From Bacillus sp. SA1-12 (GTDB taxonomy: Bacteria; Bacillota; Bacilli; Bacillales; Bacillaceae): a stretch of DNA of 64,000 nt. The DNA lies in contig NZ_LATZ01000113.1 of assembly GCF_000981385.1 (NCBI RefSeq), positions 1-64,000 on the forward strand. Direction: 5' to 3'. Shown piece by piece: positions 1-9,097 of this stretch. The notes under the pieces are model-generated. The model did not search any database. It saw only the letters and a list, made by a program, of their open reading frames with translations, and was not told the DNA's origin. Both the position numbers and the translations under genes were made by a program. Each line of letters opens with the position of its first letter. Positions within the stretch are counted from its first letter, which is position 1.

Positions 1-46
1 ATATATTTATTATTACAATCACAAACGAATGAAGGCAAAATTAAAT

Positions 47-82
47 GACCTAAGTCCAATAGAATACCGGACTCAGGTCTTA
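47..82 (-). terminator. possible terminator hairpin of the HAD gene
   Basis: The arms GACCTAAGTCC and GGACTCAGGTC are near-complementary. Read on the minus strand the hairpin is followed by ATTTAATTTT, so it could end transcription of the HAD phosphatase gene about 80 nt upstream. The U-tract is poor, so this is tentative. Nothing else was recognised in the first 164 bases. Confidence 0.4.
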
Positions 83-164
83 GAAGCTGCCTAATCTTTT
101 TGTCTAACTTTATTGGGTCAGATCAACTGCTTGTTAGCTTTTTAAGATAAGAAGAAAAGTGAGG

Positions 165-1022
165 TTACTTTGCTAAAACATATGTTTCAATTGCGTGTGC
201 AACTCCATGCTCATTATTTGTTAATGTCACGACATCAGCAATGTCTTTAACCGTTGGGTCAGCATTGCCCATTGCAATGGAAAGCCCGGCAGCCTCTAAC
301 ATTGGAACATCGTTGAAATTATCTCCGATTGCTACCGTATTTTCAATTGGAATATTAAAATACTCAGCCATTACTTTAATACCGTTTCCTTTATGTCCAT
401 TTGTATCCATAATTTCAATATTAAATGGACCTGAAGTTGTAATTGAAATGCCCTCAAAGGCTTTAAGAGTAGCGATAAGTTCGTCTTTTCCTGAAATAGT
501 TGGAATGAAGAACTTTTGAATAGCAATCTCTTCAATCTTTAGGACATCTTCAATTTCATCAAAGAGTTTAATTGTATCGGTTTCTTGTGGTTGTTCAGTC
601 AGGAATTTATATTCTTTAGGAGTTAGACCGCTGCTGAATTCCTGATTTTGCTCAAGGAATGCCAGCATACGCTCTGTCCAAGTGGAAGCAACTAATATCC
701 CGTGGCTTGTATAAAGTTTAAATGGGTATTTTTTTTCGTTAAGGATCGCAGCAACTTCCTTCACGCTTTCTTTGTCTATGGAAATTTGACTTAATAATTT
801 ACCGTCTGCAAGTACCTTTGTGCCATTGCTTCCTGCTACAGGACAATCAAGCGGTGTTTTTTCAATAAGCTGTTTGATATCTTCAGGTGCTCGGCCTGAA
901 CAAATCATTACGACATGGCCAGCTTGTTGTGCTTTTTGAATCGCGTCCACATTTTCTTTTGAGATTTCAATGTTTGAAGATAACAATGTTCCATCAAGGT
1001 CAATTGCGATTAATTTTTTCAT
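165..1022 (-). CDS. Cof-type HAD-IIB family phosphatase
   Basis: This is a 285-residue cytosolic haloacid-dehalogenase hydrolase of the Cof subfamily, which usually dephosphorylates sugar phosphates or similar small metabolites. Motif I is DLDGTLLSS at residues 8-16, with the nucleophile Asp and the acid/base Asp. A C2-type cap follows, and motif IV is GDNFNDVPML at about 233-242. The length is typical of the family. The ATG start is preceded by AAAGGAGAC. It is transcribed divergently from the Gfo/Idh gene across an AT-rich spacer. The substrate cannot be deduced from sequence, because Cof enzymes are promiscuous and many paralogues occur per genome. Confidence 0.9.
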   Translation of the reverse strand: MKKLIAIDLDGTLLSSNIEISKENVDAIQKAQQAGHVVMICSGRAPEDIKQLIEKTPLDCPVAGSNGTKVLADGKLLSQISIDKESVKEVAAILNEKKYPFKLYTSHGILVASTWTERMLAFLEQNQEFSSGLTPKEYKFLTEQPQETDTIKLFDEIEDVLKIEEIAIQKFFIPTISGKDELIATLKAFEGISITTSGPFNIEIMDTNGHKGNGIKVMAEYFNIPIENTVAIGDNFNDVPMLEAAGLSIAMGNADPTVKDIADVVTLTNNEHGVAHAIETYVLAK

Positions 1023-1224
1023 CTGGTGTGTCTCCTTTGCAACGATTGGATTCTAAATAAATGAAAAATAAAGTGCATGATAACTCAATTATCTATTATG
1101 ACATATTTTTCGATAATTAATTAGTAAAAAAGCATGAAAAATTAGTAAAACTTCAAAAAGCTTTTTCTTTTTGTGAAAAAAAGTTATACTTTCCAAGAGA
1201 AATGAGTGTTATGGAGGGATTAGC

Positions 1225-2208
1225 ATGGTTCGATTCGGAATTATCGGTACGAACTGGATTACGGAAAGCTTTATTCAAGCAGCTAGCAAAGTAGAGGACT
1301 TTTCACTTACAGCTGTATATTCCAGAACGAGTGAAAAGGCAGTAGAATTTGCTGGTAAATTTAACATAAAGCATACGTTTACAGATCTAGAGGAATTTAC
1401 AAGCAGCGACACTTTTGATGCGGTTTATATTGCAAGTCCTAATTCACTGCATGCACAACAAGCAATCTTATGCATGAGTAATGGGAAGCATGTTCTTTGT
1501 GAAAAGCCAATTGCTTCAAATACAAAGGAACTAAATGAAATGATAAAGTCGGCGAATGAAAATTCTGTTGTCTTGATGGAAGCTCTCAAAACCAGCTTTT
1601 TGCCTAATTTTTTAGCGATCAAAGAAAATCTGCATAAAATTGGACAAGTTCGCCGTTATTTTGCAAGCTATTGTCAATATTCTTCTCGCTATGACAAATA
1701 TAAAGAAGGTATTGTCTTAAATGCCTTCAACCCGGAATTCTCAAATGGGGCACTCATGGATATTGGGATCTACTGTGTTTACCCTGCAGTGGTGTTATTT
1801 GGAGAACCGAAGCAAATAAAAGCTTCAAGTTATATGCTCGAGTCAGGTGTAGACGGAGAGGGAAGTTTATTGCTTACATATGATGAAATGGATGCGGTCA
1901 TCATGTATTCTAAAATTACAAACTCCTATGTTCCTTCTGAAATTCAAGGAGAAAATGGCAGTATCATCATTGATAAGATTCACACACCGGAAAATGTAAA
2001 AATTCAGTATAAAGATGGACGTATTGAAGATATTACAAGACCGCAAGATTCAGAAAGCATGTATTATGAAGCTAAGGAATTTATCGAATTGGTTACAGCG
2101 AAGAAAAAACAATCCGATTTAAACTCCCATCAAAATTCGATTGTGACAGCAAAAATAATAGAAGACGCTAGAAACCAAATAGGGTTAGTTTATCCGGCAG
2201 ATAAGTAA
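1225..2208 (+). CDS. Gfo/Idh/MocA family oxidoreductase
   Basis: This 327-residue NAD(P)-dependent oxidoreductase has a Rossmann fold at the N-terminus (FGIIGTNWIT, residues 4-13) and the family signature EKPIASN at about residue 93, whose Lys lies near the nicotinamide. The C-terminal half is the alpha/beta substrate and oligomerisation domain. Family members act on sugars, inositol or related polyols, and no substrate can be assigned here. An ATG with GGAGGGA upstream sets the start. It appears monocistronic, with a hairpin terminator directly downstream and a divergent HAD phosphatase upstream. Confidence 0.9.
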   Translation: MVRFGIIGTNWITESFIQAASKVEDFSLTAVYSRTSEKAVEFAGKFNIKHTFTDLEEFTSSDTFDAVYIASPNSLHAQQAILCMSNGKHVLCEKPIASNTKELNEMIKSANENSVVLMEALKTSFLPNFLAIKENLHKIGQVRRYFASYCQYSSRYDKYKEGIVLNAFNPEFSNGALMDIGIYCVYPAVVLFGEPKQIKASSYMLESGVDGEGSLLLTYDEMDAVIMYSKITNSYVPSEIQGENGSIIIDKIHTPENVKIQYKDGRIEDITRPQDSESMYYEAKEFIELVTAKKKQSDLNSHQNSIVTAKIIEDARNQIGLVYPADK

Positions 2209-2217
2209 TTAGAGTAT

Positions 2218-2263
2218 TGGGGACAGTTTCTCATTGGAAATGATGAGGAACTGTCCTCTTTCT
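2218..2263 (+). terminator. intrinsic terminator after Gfo/Idh gene
   Basis: The inverted repeat GGACAGTTTCTCAT / GATGAGGAACTGTCC is followed by TCTTTCTATTT just after the stop codon. The GGACAGTTTCTCAT arm resembles the GGGCAGT repeat family at 4.4 and 34.9 kb, so it may be a repeat recruited as a terminator. Confidence 0.75.
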
Positions 2264-2427
2264 ATTTGACTGTTTTTGCAGACCTTGTTGTTAATTAGAG
2301 CACAGATGTGAATGTTAAAATTTGTGTTCTTTTTTTAGCATGATATTAGAAGGGGGATTTAAAGAAATAGGCTATTAGCCGATTGTCTTAAGTTAAACCC
2401 TTCTATTTCCATAATTCAAGAAGAAAA

Positions 2428-2455
2428 AAGGAATATATTTTTCTTAAAGGGGTAT
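2428..2455 (+). promoter_or_regulatory. possible sigma-B promoter of catalase
   Basis: GGGTAT at 2450-2455 fits a sigma-B -10 element. The -35 candidate GGAATA, 14 nt upstream, is a poor match to GTTTAA. General-stress control of catalases is common in bacilli, but here it is only an inference from a half-good promoter. Confidence 0.25.
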
Positions 2456-2523
2456 AGTAAAGTTGGAAATGCGGATTAACCATAAAATCCCAAAATTTTA
2501 TTGCTATATTAGGAGGGAAACGG

Positions 2524-4113
2524 GTGACTAATGATATTCCAAAAACAAATGAAGAAAACGAGGATACACTTACAAACAGGCAAGGCCATCCAGTAACTAA
2601 TAATCAGAACATAAGAACTGTTGGAAATCGCGGCCCAGCCACTTTAGAAAATTATGATTTTATCGAAAAAATCAGTCATTTTGATAGAGAACGTGTTCCT
2701 GAACGCGTAGTTCATGCTCGTGGTGCAGGAGCACATGGTTATTTCGAGGCTTATGGTACAGCTGGAAACGAACCTGTTTCAAAATACACTCGCGCAAAAT
2801 TATTTCAGGAAAAAGGGAAAAGGACACCTCTTTTTGTTCGTTTTTCATCTGTTATCCATGGCGGGCACTCTCCTGAAACCCTAAGAGATCCGCGTGGCTT
2901 TGCTGTTAAATTTTATACAGAAGATGGAAACTGGGATTTGGTTGGAAATAATTTAAAAATATTTTTTATCCGTGATGCGGTGAAGTTTCCTGATATGATT
3001 CATGCCTTTAAACCAGATCCAGTAACGAATATTCAAGATAGTGAAAGGTTCTTTGATTTTTGTTGCAATTCACCTGAAACCTTCCATATGGTAACCTTTG
3101 TTTACTCCCCATGGGGCATACCTGCTAATTACCGTATGATGCAGGGTTCAGGGGTAAATACATATAAATGGGTAAATAGTGAAGGAGAAGCCGTACTTGT
3201 AAAGTATCATTGGGAACCAAAGCAAGGTATAAAAAATTTGACACAAAAGGAAGCAGAAGAAATTCAAGCGAAAAACTTTAACCATGCTACCCAGGATTTA
3301 TATGAGGCAATTGAGAAGGGGGATTACCCGGAATGGGAGTTACTTGTGCAAATTATGAGTGACGACGAACACCCTGAATTGGATTTCGATCCGCTTGATG
3401 ACACGAAGTTGTGGCCGGAAGATCAATTCCCATGGCTGCCAGTCGGAAAAATGGTATTAAATAAAAATCCTGAAGATTATTTTACAGAGGTGGAGCAGGC
3501 TGCCTTCGGTACAGGAGTTTTAGTTGATGGACTTGATTTTTCCGACGATAAAATGCTTCAAGGGAGAACATTTTCTTACTCAGATACTCAACGTTATCGG
3601 GTCGGTGCTAATTATTTACAACTTCCGATTAATGCTCCGAAAAAACGGGTAGCGACAAATCAAAGCGGTGGTCAAATGCAGTATAAAGTGGACCGTGCAC
3701 CAGGACAAAATCCGCATATTAATTATGAGCCCTCGTTATTAGGAGGATTAAAAGAAGCTAAACAATATGGAAAAGAATACACACCAAAAATTGAAGGGAA
3801 TTTAGTTCGAGAGTCAATCGATCGCCAAAGCAATACAAAACAAGCTGGTGAAACGTATCGCAGATTCGAACAATGGGAAAAAGATGAATTAATTTCCAAC
3901 CTTGTAAACGATCTATCAAAATGTGACCAAAGAATACAAGATAAAATGCTTGCTCTTGCTGAAGAAGCAGATGAAGAGTATGGCCGCAGATTAAGAGAAG
4001 GCCTGGCACAATCTGCTAAGGAAGGATCCAGCCAAAAACCTCTTGGTAATCGAGAAGGGGATCATGCAACAAAGAATGCTGTGGAAAAAGGCCATAAAGC
4101 TGATCCTTATTAA
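2524..4113 (+). CDS. heme catalase with C-terminal extension
   Basis: This catalase disproportionates hydrogen peroxide to water and oxygen in the cytosol. The catalytic His lies in RVVHARGAGAHG (about residues 61-72), the distal Asn in DLVGNNLKIFF, and the proximal heme-binding Tyr in GRTFSYSDTQRYRVG. At 529 residues it is longer than the ~485 of typical small-subunit clade-3 catalases. The extra length is a charged, Gly/Lys/Glu-rich tail (about 470-529) plus a polar N-terminal extension. The start is GTG preceded by TAGGAGGGAAAC. The gene stands alone, followed by a small hydrophilic ORF. Confident as a catalase; no specific kat symbol is assigned. Confidence 0.95.
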   Translation: MTNDIPKTNEENEDTLTNRQGHPVTNNQNIRTVGNRGPATLENYDFIEKISHFDRERVPERVVHARGAGAHGYFEAYGTAGNEPVSKYTRAKLFQEKGKRTPLFVRFSSVIHGGHSPETLRDPRGFAVKFYTEDGNWDLVGNNLKIFFIRDAVKFPDMIHAFKPDPVTNIQDSERFFDFCCNSPETFHMVTFVYSPWGIPANYRMMQGSGVNTYKWVNSEGEAVLVKYHWEPKQGIKNLTQKEAEEIQAKNFNHATQDLYEAIEKGDYPEWELLVQIMSDDEHPELDFDPLDDTKLWPEDQFPWLPVGKMVLNKNPEDYFTEVEQAAFGTGVLVDGLDFSDDKMLQGRTFSYSDTQRYRVGANYLQLPINAPKKRVATNQSGGQMQYKVDRAPGQNPHINYEPSLLGGLKEAKQYGKEYTPKIEGNLVRESIDRQSNTKQAGETYRRFEQWEKDELISNLVNDLSKCDQRIQDKMLALAEEADEEYGRRLREGLAQSAKEGSSQKPLGNREGDHATKNAVEKGHKADPY

Positions 4114-4257
4114 TATTCTTAGTATTAGGGCATAATGATCAGTGCAATAGCAGAAATAAAATAGGAGTCTCCTGGATCACCCTAAGAAAGCTTTGTGCCT
4201 GTAGCAAAAATCAACAGACAAGTTTAATAGAGCCTATAATAGAAAGGAGCAAGGAAA

Positions 4258-4389
4258 ATGGCTGAAAGAGATAGTCACAAAAATCAACAAAAGAAAATGA
4301 AAAAAGCAAGTGATGCCATCAATACTGATAAAGACTTTGGGAATGATTTAGCCGAAACAAAGCACAACGAAAAAAAGTCAAGAAAATAA
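4258..4389 (+). CDS. small hydrophilic protein (43 aa)
   Basis: This short ORF follows AGAAAGGAGCAAGGAAAATG, which has an appropriately spaced ribosome-binding site. The product is 43 residues, very Lys/Asp/Asn-rich, with no hydrophobic segment (it begins MAERDSHKNQQKKMKKASD and ends KHNEKKSRK). It resembles the short, charged, disordered proteins common in spore formers, but I recognise no named family. It lies about 145 nt downstream of catalase and immediately upstream of a dispersed repeat and a strong terminator. Confidence 0.6.
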   Translation: MAERDSHKNQQKKMKKASDAINTDKDFGNDLAETKHNEKKSRK

Positions 4390-4478
4390 AGCGAGACTTA
4401 TCGGATCATCAGGGGCAGTTATCCCAATTCACCTAATTAACAGTGAAAGCTATTACTGCCCGTTAAGAATGGGATAAA
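4388..4478 (+). repeat. dispersed repeat family D, copy 1 (GGGCAGT palindrome)
   Basis: This segment begins AAAGCGAGACTTATCGGA and contains GGGCAGTT ... ATTACTGCCCGTT inverted arms. A second copy sits in the opposite orientation at 34922-34992 and shares both the leading motif and the two arms. Each copy lies just 3' of a coding region. It may be a mobile palindromic element or a conserved mRNA 3' structure. Confidence 0.7.
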
Positions 4479-4490
4479 ACAATTAAAAAG

Positions 4491-4537
4491 GCTTGGGTCC
4501 GTTCTTGACTATTGGAAAACGGCCCCAAGCTTTTTTT
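4491..4537 (+). terminator. strong intrinsic terminator
   Basis: The stem GCTTGGGTCCGTT / AACGGCCCCAAGC is followed by seven T residues. It terminates transcription from the catalase/small-ORF side before the YitT gene. Confidence 0.85.
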
Positions 4538-4642
4538 AGTCATAGTAAAAACATCTAAGCCGTTAAAATCCACTATTTTATGAATGTACGTTATAATGAA
4601 AGGACAAATAAAGTATACGTTAATGAAATTAGGGGGGCTTTT

Positions 4643-5539
4643 ATGACAGAAATACCAGCTGAATTACAGAGAGAAATTAAACAACATCAAGGGTTAAGTA
4701 AATCTAAATTATTAAAAAGAATCTTGTTCATTTTTATTGGCGCCGTGTTAATGGCAGTCGGTTTAGAAATTTTTTTAGTTCCCAACAAGGTAATTGATGG
4801 GGGCATTGTCGGGATCTCGATTATTCTTTCTCATTTATTAGGTTGGAAGTTAGGACTATTTATTTTCCTGTTAAACATTCCTTTTTTCTTTATTGGCTAT
4901 AAACAAATAGGAAAAACATTTGCTCTATCAACTTTGTTTGGCATTATCGTTCTATCTATTGCTACAAGTTTGCTCCATCCTGTACCTGCTTTTACAGAGG
5001 ATTTGCTTCTCGCCACCGTATTTGGCGGAATTATTTTAGGTGTTGGTGTGGGGATTGTGATCCGATATGGCGGATCTTTAGATGGTACTGAAATATTAGC
5101 TATTCTTGCAAATAAGAGGCTTCCTTTTTCAGTTGGTGAAATTATTATGTTTTTTAATATCTTCATACTTGGAAGCGCTGGTTTTGTCTTTGGCTGGAAC
5201 AGAGCCATGTATTCATTAATTGCTTATTTCGTAGCATTTAAGACAATTGATATTGTTCTCGAAGGACTTGACGAATCAAAGTCTGCATGGATTATAAGTG
5301 ATCAGTACAGGGAAATTGGAGATGCTATTTTAGCCCGGCTGGGACGCGGTGTTACTTACCTCAATGGAGAAGGTGCTTATACAGGAGATGATAAGAAGGT
5401 TATTTTCTGTATCATTACCCGTTTAGAGGAAGCAAAATTAAAATCGATTGTAGAAGACCATGATCCATCTGCCTTTTTAGCGGTGGCCAATATTGCAGAG
5501 GTTCGCGGGGGAAGATTCAAGAAAAAGGATATTCACTAA
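4643..5539 (+). CDS. YitT family membrane protein (DUF2179 C-terminus)
   Basis: This is an integral membrane protein of the YitT/YpjC/YqfU family. About five or six hydrophobic helices cover residues ~25-205. A soluble C-terminal DUF2179 domain follows, containing GRGVTYLNGEGAYTG and ending in the VANIAEVRGGRF motif typical of this family. The molecular function is not established. The frame is open from 4580, but the ATG at 4643 is preceded by AGGGGGGC at ideal spacing, giving 298 residues, so I chose it. The gene is monocistronic. Confidence 0.9.
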   Translation: MTEIPAELQREIKQHQGLSKSKLLKRILFIFIGAVLMAVGLEIFLVPNKVIDGGIVGISIILSHLLGWKLGLFIFLLNIPFFFIGYKQIGKTFALSTLFGIIVLSIATSLLHPVPAFTEDLLLATVFGGIILGVGVGIVIRYGGSLDGTEILAILANKRLPFSVGEIIMFFNIFILGSAGFVFGWNRAMYSLIAYFVAFKTIDIVLEGLDESKSAWIISDQYREIGDAILARLGRGVTYLNGEGAYTGDDKKVIFCIITRLEEAKLKSIVEDHDPSAFLAVANIAEVRGGRFKKKDIH

Positions 5540-5721
5540 TAAGGCTACAAATTCACCTCATAAAGTTTTTGGGAAAAGGATTATTTTCCCCCATTCATTC
5601 ATACGTATATAGGGACAAGAGATGCTTGGACTATACAAAAACGCAAGTACCTTGAACAGACCCAAAAGGCATGAGAAGCTTAGAAATGGAGACGTTTTTT
5701 CTTCAATTCCAGAGTGGCTAG

Positions 5722-5800
5722 ACTTGGGGGGCTAGCAGCTGGCAGTCAACGTCCTGTCGTACTGACTGCACTTGCACTTCCTATGCTTCGGAGCTGGCGG
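5722..5800 (-). repeat. partial repeat-A-related segment in 5540-5870 gap
   Basis: The gap between YitT and DedA (331 bases) has no gene. The segment from GCTGGCAGTCAACGTC to GCTTCGGAGCTGG is the reverse complement of a block at 18.90-18.98 kb (GCTCCGAAGCAGAGGACTGC ... GACTGCCAGTC). It is therefore a divergent copy of part of the repeat-A-associated element. Confidence 0.5.
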
Positions 5801-5870
5801 TCAAATGGATAATCAACTGTACAGGGCTTTTGCAGTTTCCCAACGATATAAAGGGTAGGGGTGTGAATGA

Positions 5871-6470
5871 ATGGAGGAAGCAATTCTCGATATATTAGAA
5901 TGGCTGACAAGCCTTGGGTATTTGGGAATAGCAATTGGATTAATGCTTGAGGTAATACCAAGTGAAATCGTTCTTGGATATGGCGGGTACTTAATTGTTA
6001 TTGGAAAAGTCGGCTTTTTAGGAGCGTTTGCAGCAGGTGTGATTGGCGGAACCATTGCTCAACTAATCTTATATTGGCTTGGCAGTTATGGAGGAAGACC
6101 CTTTCTTGAGAACTACGGAAAATTTCTGCTTATAAAAAATCACCATTTAGATGTTGCTGAATCATGGTTTGAAAAATATGGCTCTGGAGTGATCTTCGGG
6201 GCAAGATTTATTCCAGTAGTCAGACATGCGATAAGTATCCCTGCAGGAATTGCAAAAATGCCTTTATGGAAATTTACATTTTACACTGTTGCCGCGATGA
6301 TTCCTTGGACGATTTTCTTTTTATATTTAGGGATCGAGTTAGGCAGCAACTGGATGTATATAAAAGAAGTTGCCCGGCCATATCTTATTCCTATCACGAG
6401 CTTTGCTGTGCTTATGGCCATTGTCTATTACTTAGTAAAGAGGTATAAAACACCCCGTACAACTGAATGA
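5871..6470 (+). CDS. DedA family membrane protein
   Basis: This 199-residue polytopic protein belongs to the DedA/SNARE-associated superfamily. Family members act in the cytoplasmic membrane in envelope homeostasis, and some flip undecaprenyl phosphate or phospholipids. Characteristic features are the early acidic EVIPSEIVLGYGG segment, the GARFIPVVRHAISIPAGIAKM motif with the two conserved Arg residues (about 107-128), and C-terminal membrane helices. The ATG start is preceded by TAGGGGTGTG. The conserved Glu and Arg residues are all visible, so the protein is probably functional. Confidence 0.9.
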   Translation: MEEAILDILEWLTSLGYLGIAIGLMLEVIPSEIVLGYGGYLIVIGKVGFLGAFAAGVIGGTIAQLILYWLGSYGGRPFLENYGKFLLIKNHHLDVAESWFEKYGSGVIFGARFIPVVRHAISIPAGIAKMPLWKFTFYTVAAMIPWTIFFLYLGIELGSNWMYIKEVARPYLIPITSFAVLMAIVYYLVKRYKTPRTTE

Positions 6471-6636
6471 AAGGTAAGTCGGACTTTGGCTTAGGACTAC
6501 TTGGTAACTAGCAACAAAGTTTATGAAAAGAGTCTCTTTCTGTGCAATTGTTAAAATAATTATAGATTCTTTTCCTCATAATTTTCTATTCAAAGGTAAA
6601 AATGTAAACAACCTTAAATAGAAAGGACTAAGTGAT

Positions 6637-6807
6637 ATGGATCAAAAAGAAGAAGACTTTTATAATAATGAAGTTTTTGCACAGGCTGAAGTTGTGCCTC
6701 ACCCAAAGGATGAAAACCGCTCGGCATTAATCTTAACGCAATCGTTTCATCTTTTATCAGATGAGGATGTATCTGCAAAAGAAACATCAACAGAAGATGA
6801 ACAATAA
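6637..6807 (+). CDS. small acidic hypothetical protein (56 aa)
   Basis: This 56-codon ORF follows AGAAAGGACTAAGTGAT, a good ribosome-binding site 7-8 nt upstream of the ATG. The product is acidic and polar (starts MDQKEEDFYNNEVFAQAEVV, ends TSTEDEQ) with one moderately hydrophobic stretch (SALILTQSFHLL). No family was recognised. It ends just before a hairpin shared with the convergent SulP gene. Confidence 0.55.
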   Translation: MDQKEEDFYNNEVFAQAEVVPHPKDENRSALILTQSFHLLSDEDVSAKETSTEDEQ

Positions 6808-6830
6808 CATGGTTTCCTTAAAAACTAACA

Positions 6831-6865
6831 AGAGCCTGATCCGTTTTTGGATCAGGCTCTCTTAC
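6831..6865. terminator. bidirectional terminator between small ORF and SulP gene
   Basis: A perfect 12-bp stem, AGAGCCTGATCC / GGATCAGGCTCT, lies between the convergent genes, with T-rich sequence on both sides. Confidence 0.8.
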
Positions 6866-6867
6866 GA

Positions 6868-8337
6868 TTAATGATTTGCCATTTTAGCATTTGCTTTGTC
6901 ATAAACAGCGAGTTTTTTGACAAGTATTGAACTGTCTTGATTTAAACCAACAATTCTCGCTTCAGTACCATTTTGTTTAAATTTGAAAACAATTTTATCA
7001 ATCGCTCCAACAGCTGAATCATCCCATAAATGTGCCTGGCTTAAGTCAATAACCACATGCTGAATATCTTCTTTATAGTCAAAGCTTGCCACCAAATCTG
7101 TAGCAGAGGCAAAGAATAATTGCCCTTTTACAATATAGGTTTTCTGATAGCTTTCATCAAGTTTTGTTTCCACATGGACCTTTGAAATTTTAGCTGCAAA
7201 GAAAACCGCACTAAGGATTACACCTGCAATTACTCCCTTAGATAAATCATGTGTATAGACGACAGTGACAACTGTTACGATCATCACAGCTGAGTCCGTA
7301 ATCGGCATAACGTGCAGCTTTCTCAGTGAAGACCAGTCAAATGTACCGATTGATACCATAATCATAACAGCGACTAAAGCAGCCATTGGAATTTGCACTA
7401 GAATATCGTTTAGCAAAATGATTAAGATCATCAGGAAAACACCAGCAATAAGAGTAGACAAACGACCGCGCCCGCCAGATTTAACGTTGATACCAGATTG
7501 GCCAATCATCGCACAGCCTGCCATACCTCCAAAAAATCCAGCGATAATATTGGCGATTCCTTGTCCTCTTGCTTCTTTGTTTTTATCACTTTCCGTATCT
7601 GTCAGATCATCAACAATTTGTGCGGTTAAAAGTGATTCCAATAATCCGACAAGTGCTAATGCGATAGAATAAGGAAGGATGATTTGCAACGTCTCAAAAT
7701 TAAACGGGATTTGCGGAATTAAGAACATTGGTAATGCCTGTGTTAATTCTCCCATATCACCGACAGTACGAACCGAAACGCCAGATAAAACTGCAAAAAT
7801 CGTCATCACGATAATGGCTACAAGCGGTGATGGAACAACTTTTGTAAACCTAGGAAAAATGTAAATAATGGCTAATGATCCGGTAACCATTGCGTACATA
7901 ATCCATGATTCACCAACAAAGTGGGGCAGTTGTGCCATAAAAATTAAAATGGCTAAGGAGTTTACAAAGCCAACCATAACAGAACGTGGAATAAACTTCA
8001 TCAATCTGCCTATTTTAAGAACACCGAGAATAATTTGAATCATTCCAGTTAAGATCGTTGCGGCAAGGAGATATTGCAGCCCGTGTTCAGCTACTAACGT
8101 AACCATTACTAACGCCATTGCCCCTGTAGCTGCAGAAATCATTCCCGGTCTTCCGCCTACGAATGCAATTACGACGGCGATACAAAATGAGGCATACAAT
8201 CCAACCATCGGGTCAACACCAGCGATAATCGAAAACGCAATTGCTTCAGGAATAAGGGCTAAGGCGACCACGATGCCTGAAAGGATATCCCCGCGGATAT
8301 TTCCGAACCATTGTTGTTTTAATGTTTGTGTATTCAA
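6868..8337 (-). CDS. SulP family anion transporter with STAS domain
   Basis: This 489-residue SLC26/SulP permease has about 10-14 hydrophobic segments over residues 15-375 and a C-terminal STAS domain (about 395-485, VVIDLSQAHLWDDSAVGAIDKI). Early helices carry GIVVALALIPEAIAFSIIAGVDP, typical of SulP transporters of sulfate, bicarbonate or dicarboxylates. The SulP signature GMAGCAMIGQSGINVKSGGRGR is intact. The start is TTG with GAGGTG 6 nt upstream. Its neighbour, a universal stress protein, is divergent. Paralogues are often annotated as bicarbonate or sulfate transporters, and sequence alone does not choose. Confidence 0.9.
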   Translation of the reverse strand: MNTQTLKQQWFGNIRGDILSGIVVALALIPEAIAFSIIAGVDPMVGLYASFCIAVVIAFVGGRPGMISAATGAMALVMVTLVAEHGLQYLLAATILTGMIQIILGVLKIGRLMKFIPRSVMVGFVNSLAILIFMAQLPHFVGESWIMYAMVTGSLAIIYIFPRFTKVVPSPLVAIIVMTIFAVLSGVSVRTVGDMGELTQALPMFLIPQIPFNFETLQIILPYSIALALVGLLESLLTAQIVDDLTDTESDKNKEARGQGIANIIAGFFGGMAGCAMIGQSGINVKSGGRGRLSTLIAGVFLMILIILLNDILVQIPMAALVAVMIMVSIGTFDWSSLRKLHVMPITDSAVMIVTVVTVVYTHDLSKGVIAGVILSAVFFAAKISKVHVETKLDESYQKTYIVKGQLFFASATDLVASFDYKEDIQHVVIDLSQAHLWDDSAVGAIDKIVFKFKQNGTEARIVGLNQDSSILVKKLAVYDKANAKMANH

Positions 8338-8588
8338 TACAGCACCTCTTCTTCTTATTAAATTTTTAGGTGACTTTCAACTCTCATGAAAGTCGGGTCG
8401 TTGATAACGGAGAACATTATAGCATCATTTATTGAAAATATATATTATTATGTAAGCGTGTACTTGTGCTGTTTTCATTGATTAACTCGAATTTTCTCCG
8501 GTTTAAGCAGAATTTTGTAGAACTAATTTTATATTAAAGAGGTAAGCGGTACTGTAGAATAGTAGTAAAGCAAAATGGAGGAGAATGG

Positions 8589-9008
8589 ATGTTCAAAGAC
8601 ATTTTGTTGGCAACTGATGGATCTGAGCATGCTTTTCGAGCTGCAATAAAGGCTGCTGAAGTTGCAAAATTAAGTAATGATGCTCATATAAAGGTCATTT
8701 ATATTGTAGATGATTCAACCTCAAAATCTGATGTATTATCTGAGGGAAGCAAGGAGGCTGTCTATGAAAGGCGGTTACGCAGGATTAGACCCACTGAAGA
8801 AATTTTAAAGCAGCAGCAGATAAACTATACAGTAGAAATACTAAGGGGTGAGCCTGGACCAGAAATTGTGAGGTATGCCAATAATCAACATTTTGATTTA
8901 GTTGTAATTGGCAGCAGAGGTTTAAATAAATTGCAGGAATTGGTATTAGGCAGTGTAAGTCATAAGGTTGCAAAACGTGCAGAGTGCCCGGTTATGATCG
9001 TTAAATAG
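8589..9008 (+). CDS. universal stress protein (UspA family)
   Basis: This 139-residue cytosolic protein has the UspA fold. It starts MFKDILLATDGSEHAFRAA and contains the ATP-binding motif GSRGLNKLQELVLGSVSHKV near the C-terminus (G-2X-G-9X-G-S/T type), so it probably binds ATP. The start is ATG with GGAGGAGAA upstream. It is divergent from the SulP gene, an arrangement also seen with other ion transporters (compare nhaX/nhaC in this window). The exact role is unknown. Confidence 0.9.
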   Translation: MFKDILLATDGSEHAFRAAIKAAEVAKLSNDAHIKVIYIVDDSTSKSDVLSEGSKEAVYERRLRRIRPTEEILKQQQINYTVEILRGEPGPEIVRYANNQHFDLVVIGSRGLNKLQELVLGSVSHKVAKRAECPVMIVK

Positions 9009-9035
9009 CTATGCTCAAGGTATTTTGTTCAAAAA

Positions 9036-9073
9036 GGCTGACAAAAAAATCTATTTATTTTCTTGTGCCAGCC
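9036..9073 (-). terminator. terminator of sda (minus strand)
   Basis: The stem GGCTGGCACAAGAAAAT / ATTTTTTTGTCAGCC (minus strand) is followed by TTTTTG. It lies between the convergent usp and sda genes and probably serves sda. Confidence 0.7.
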
Positions 9074-9097
9074 CAGCAAATATTAATCCATTCTCTT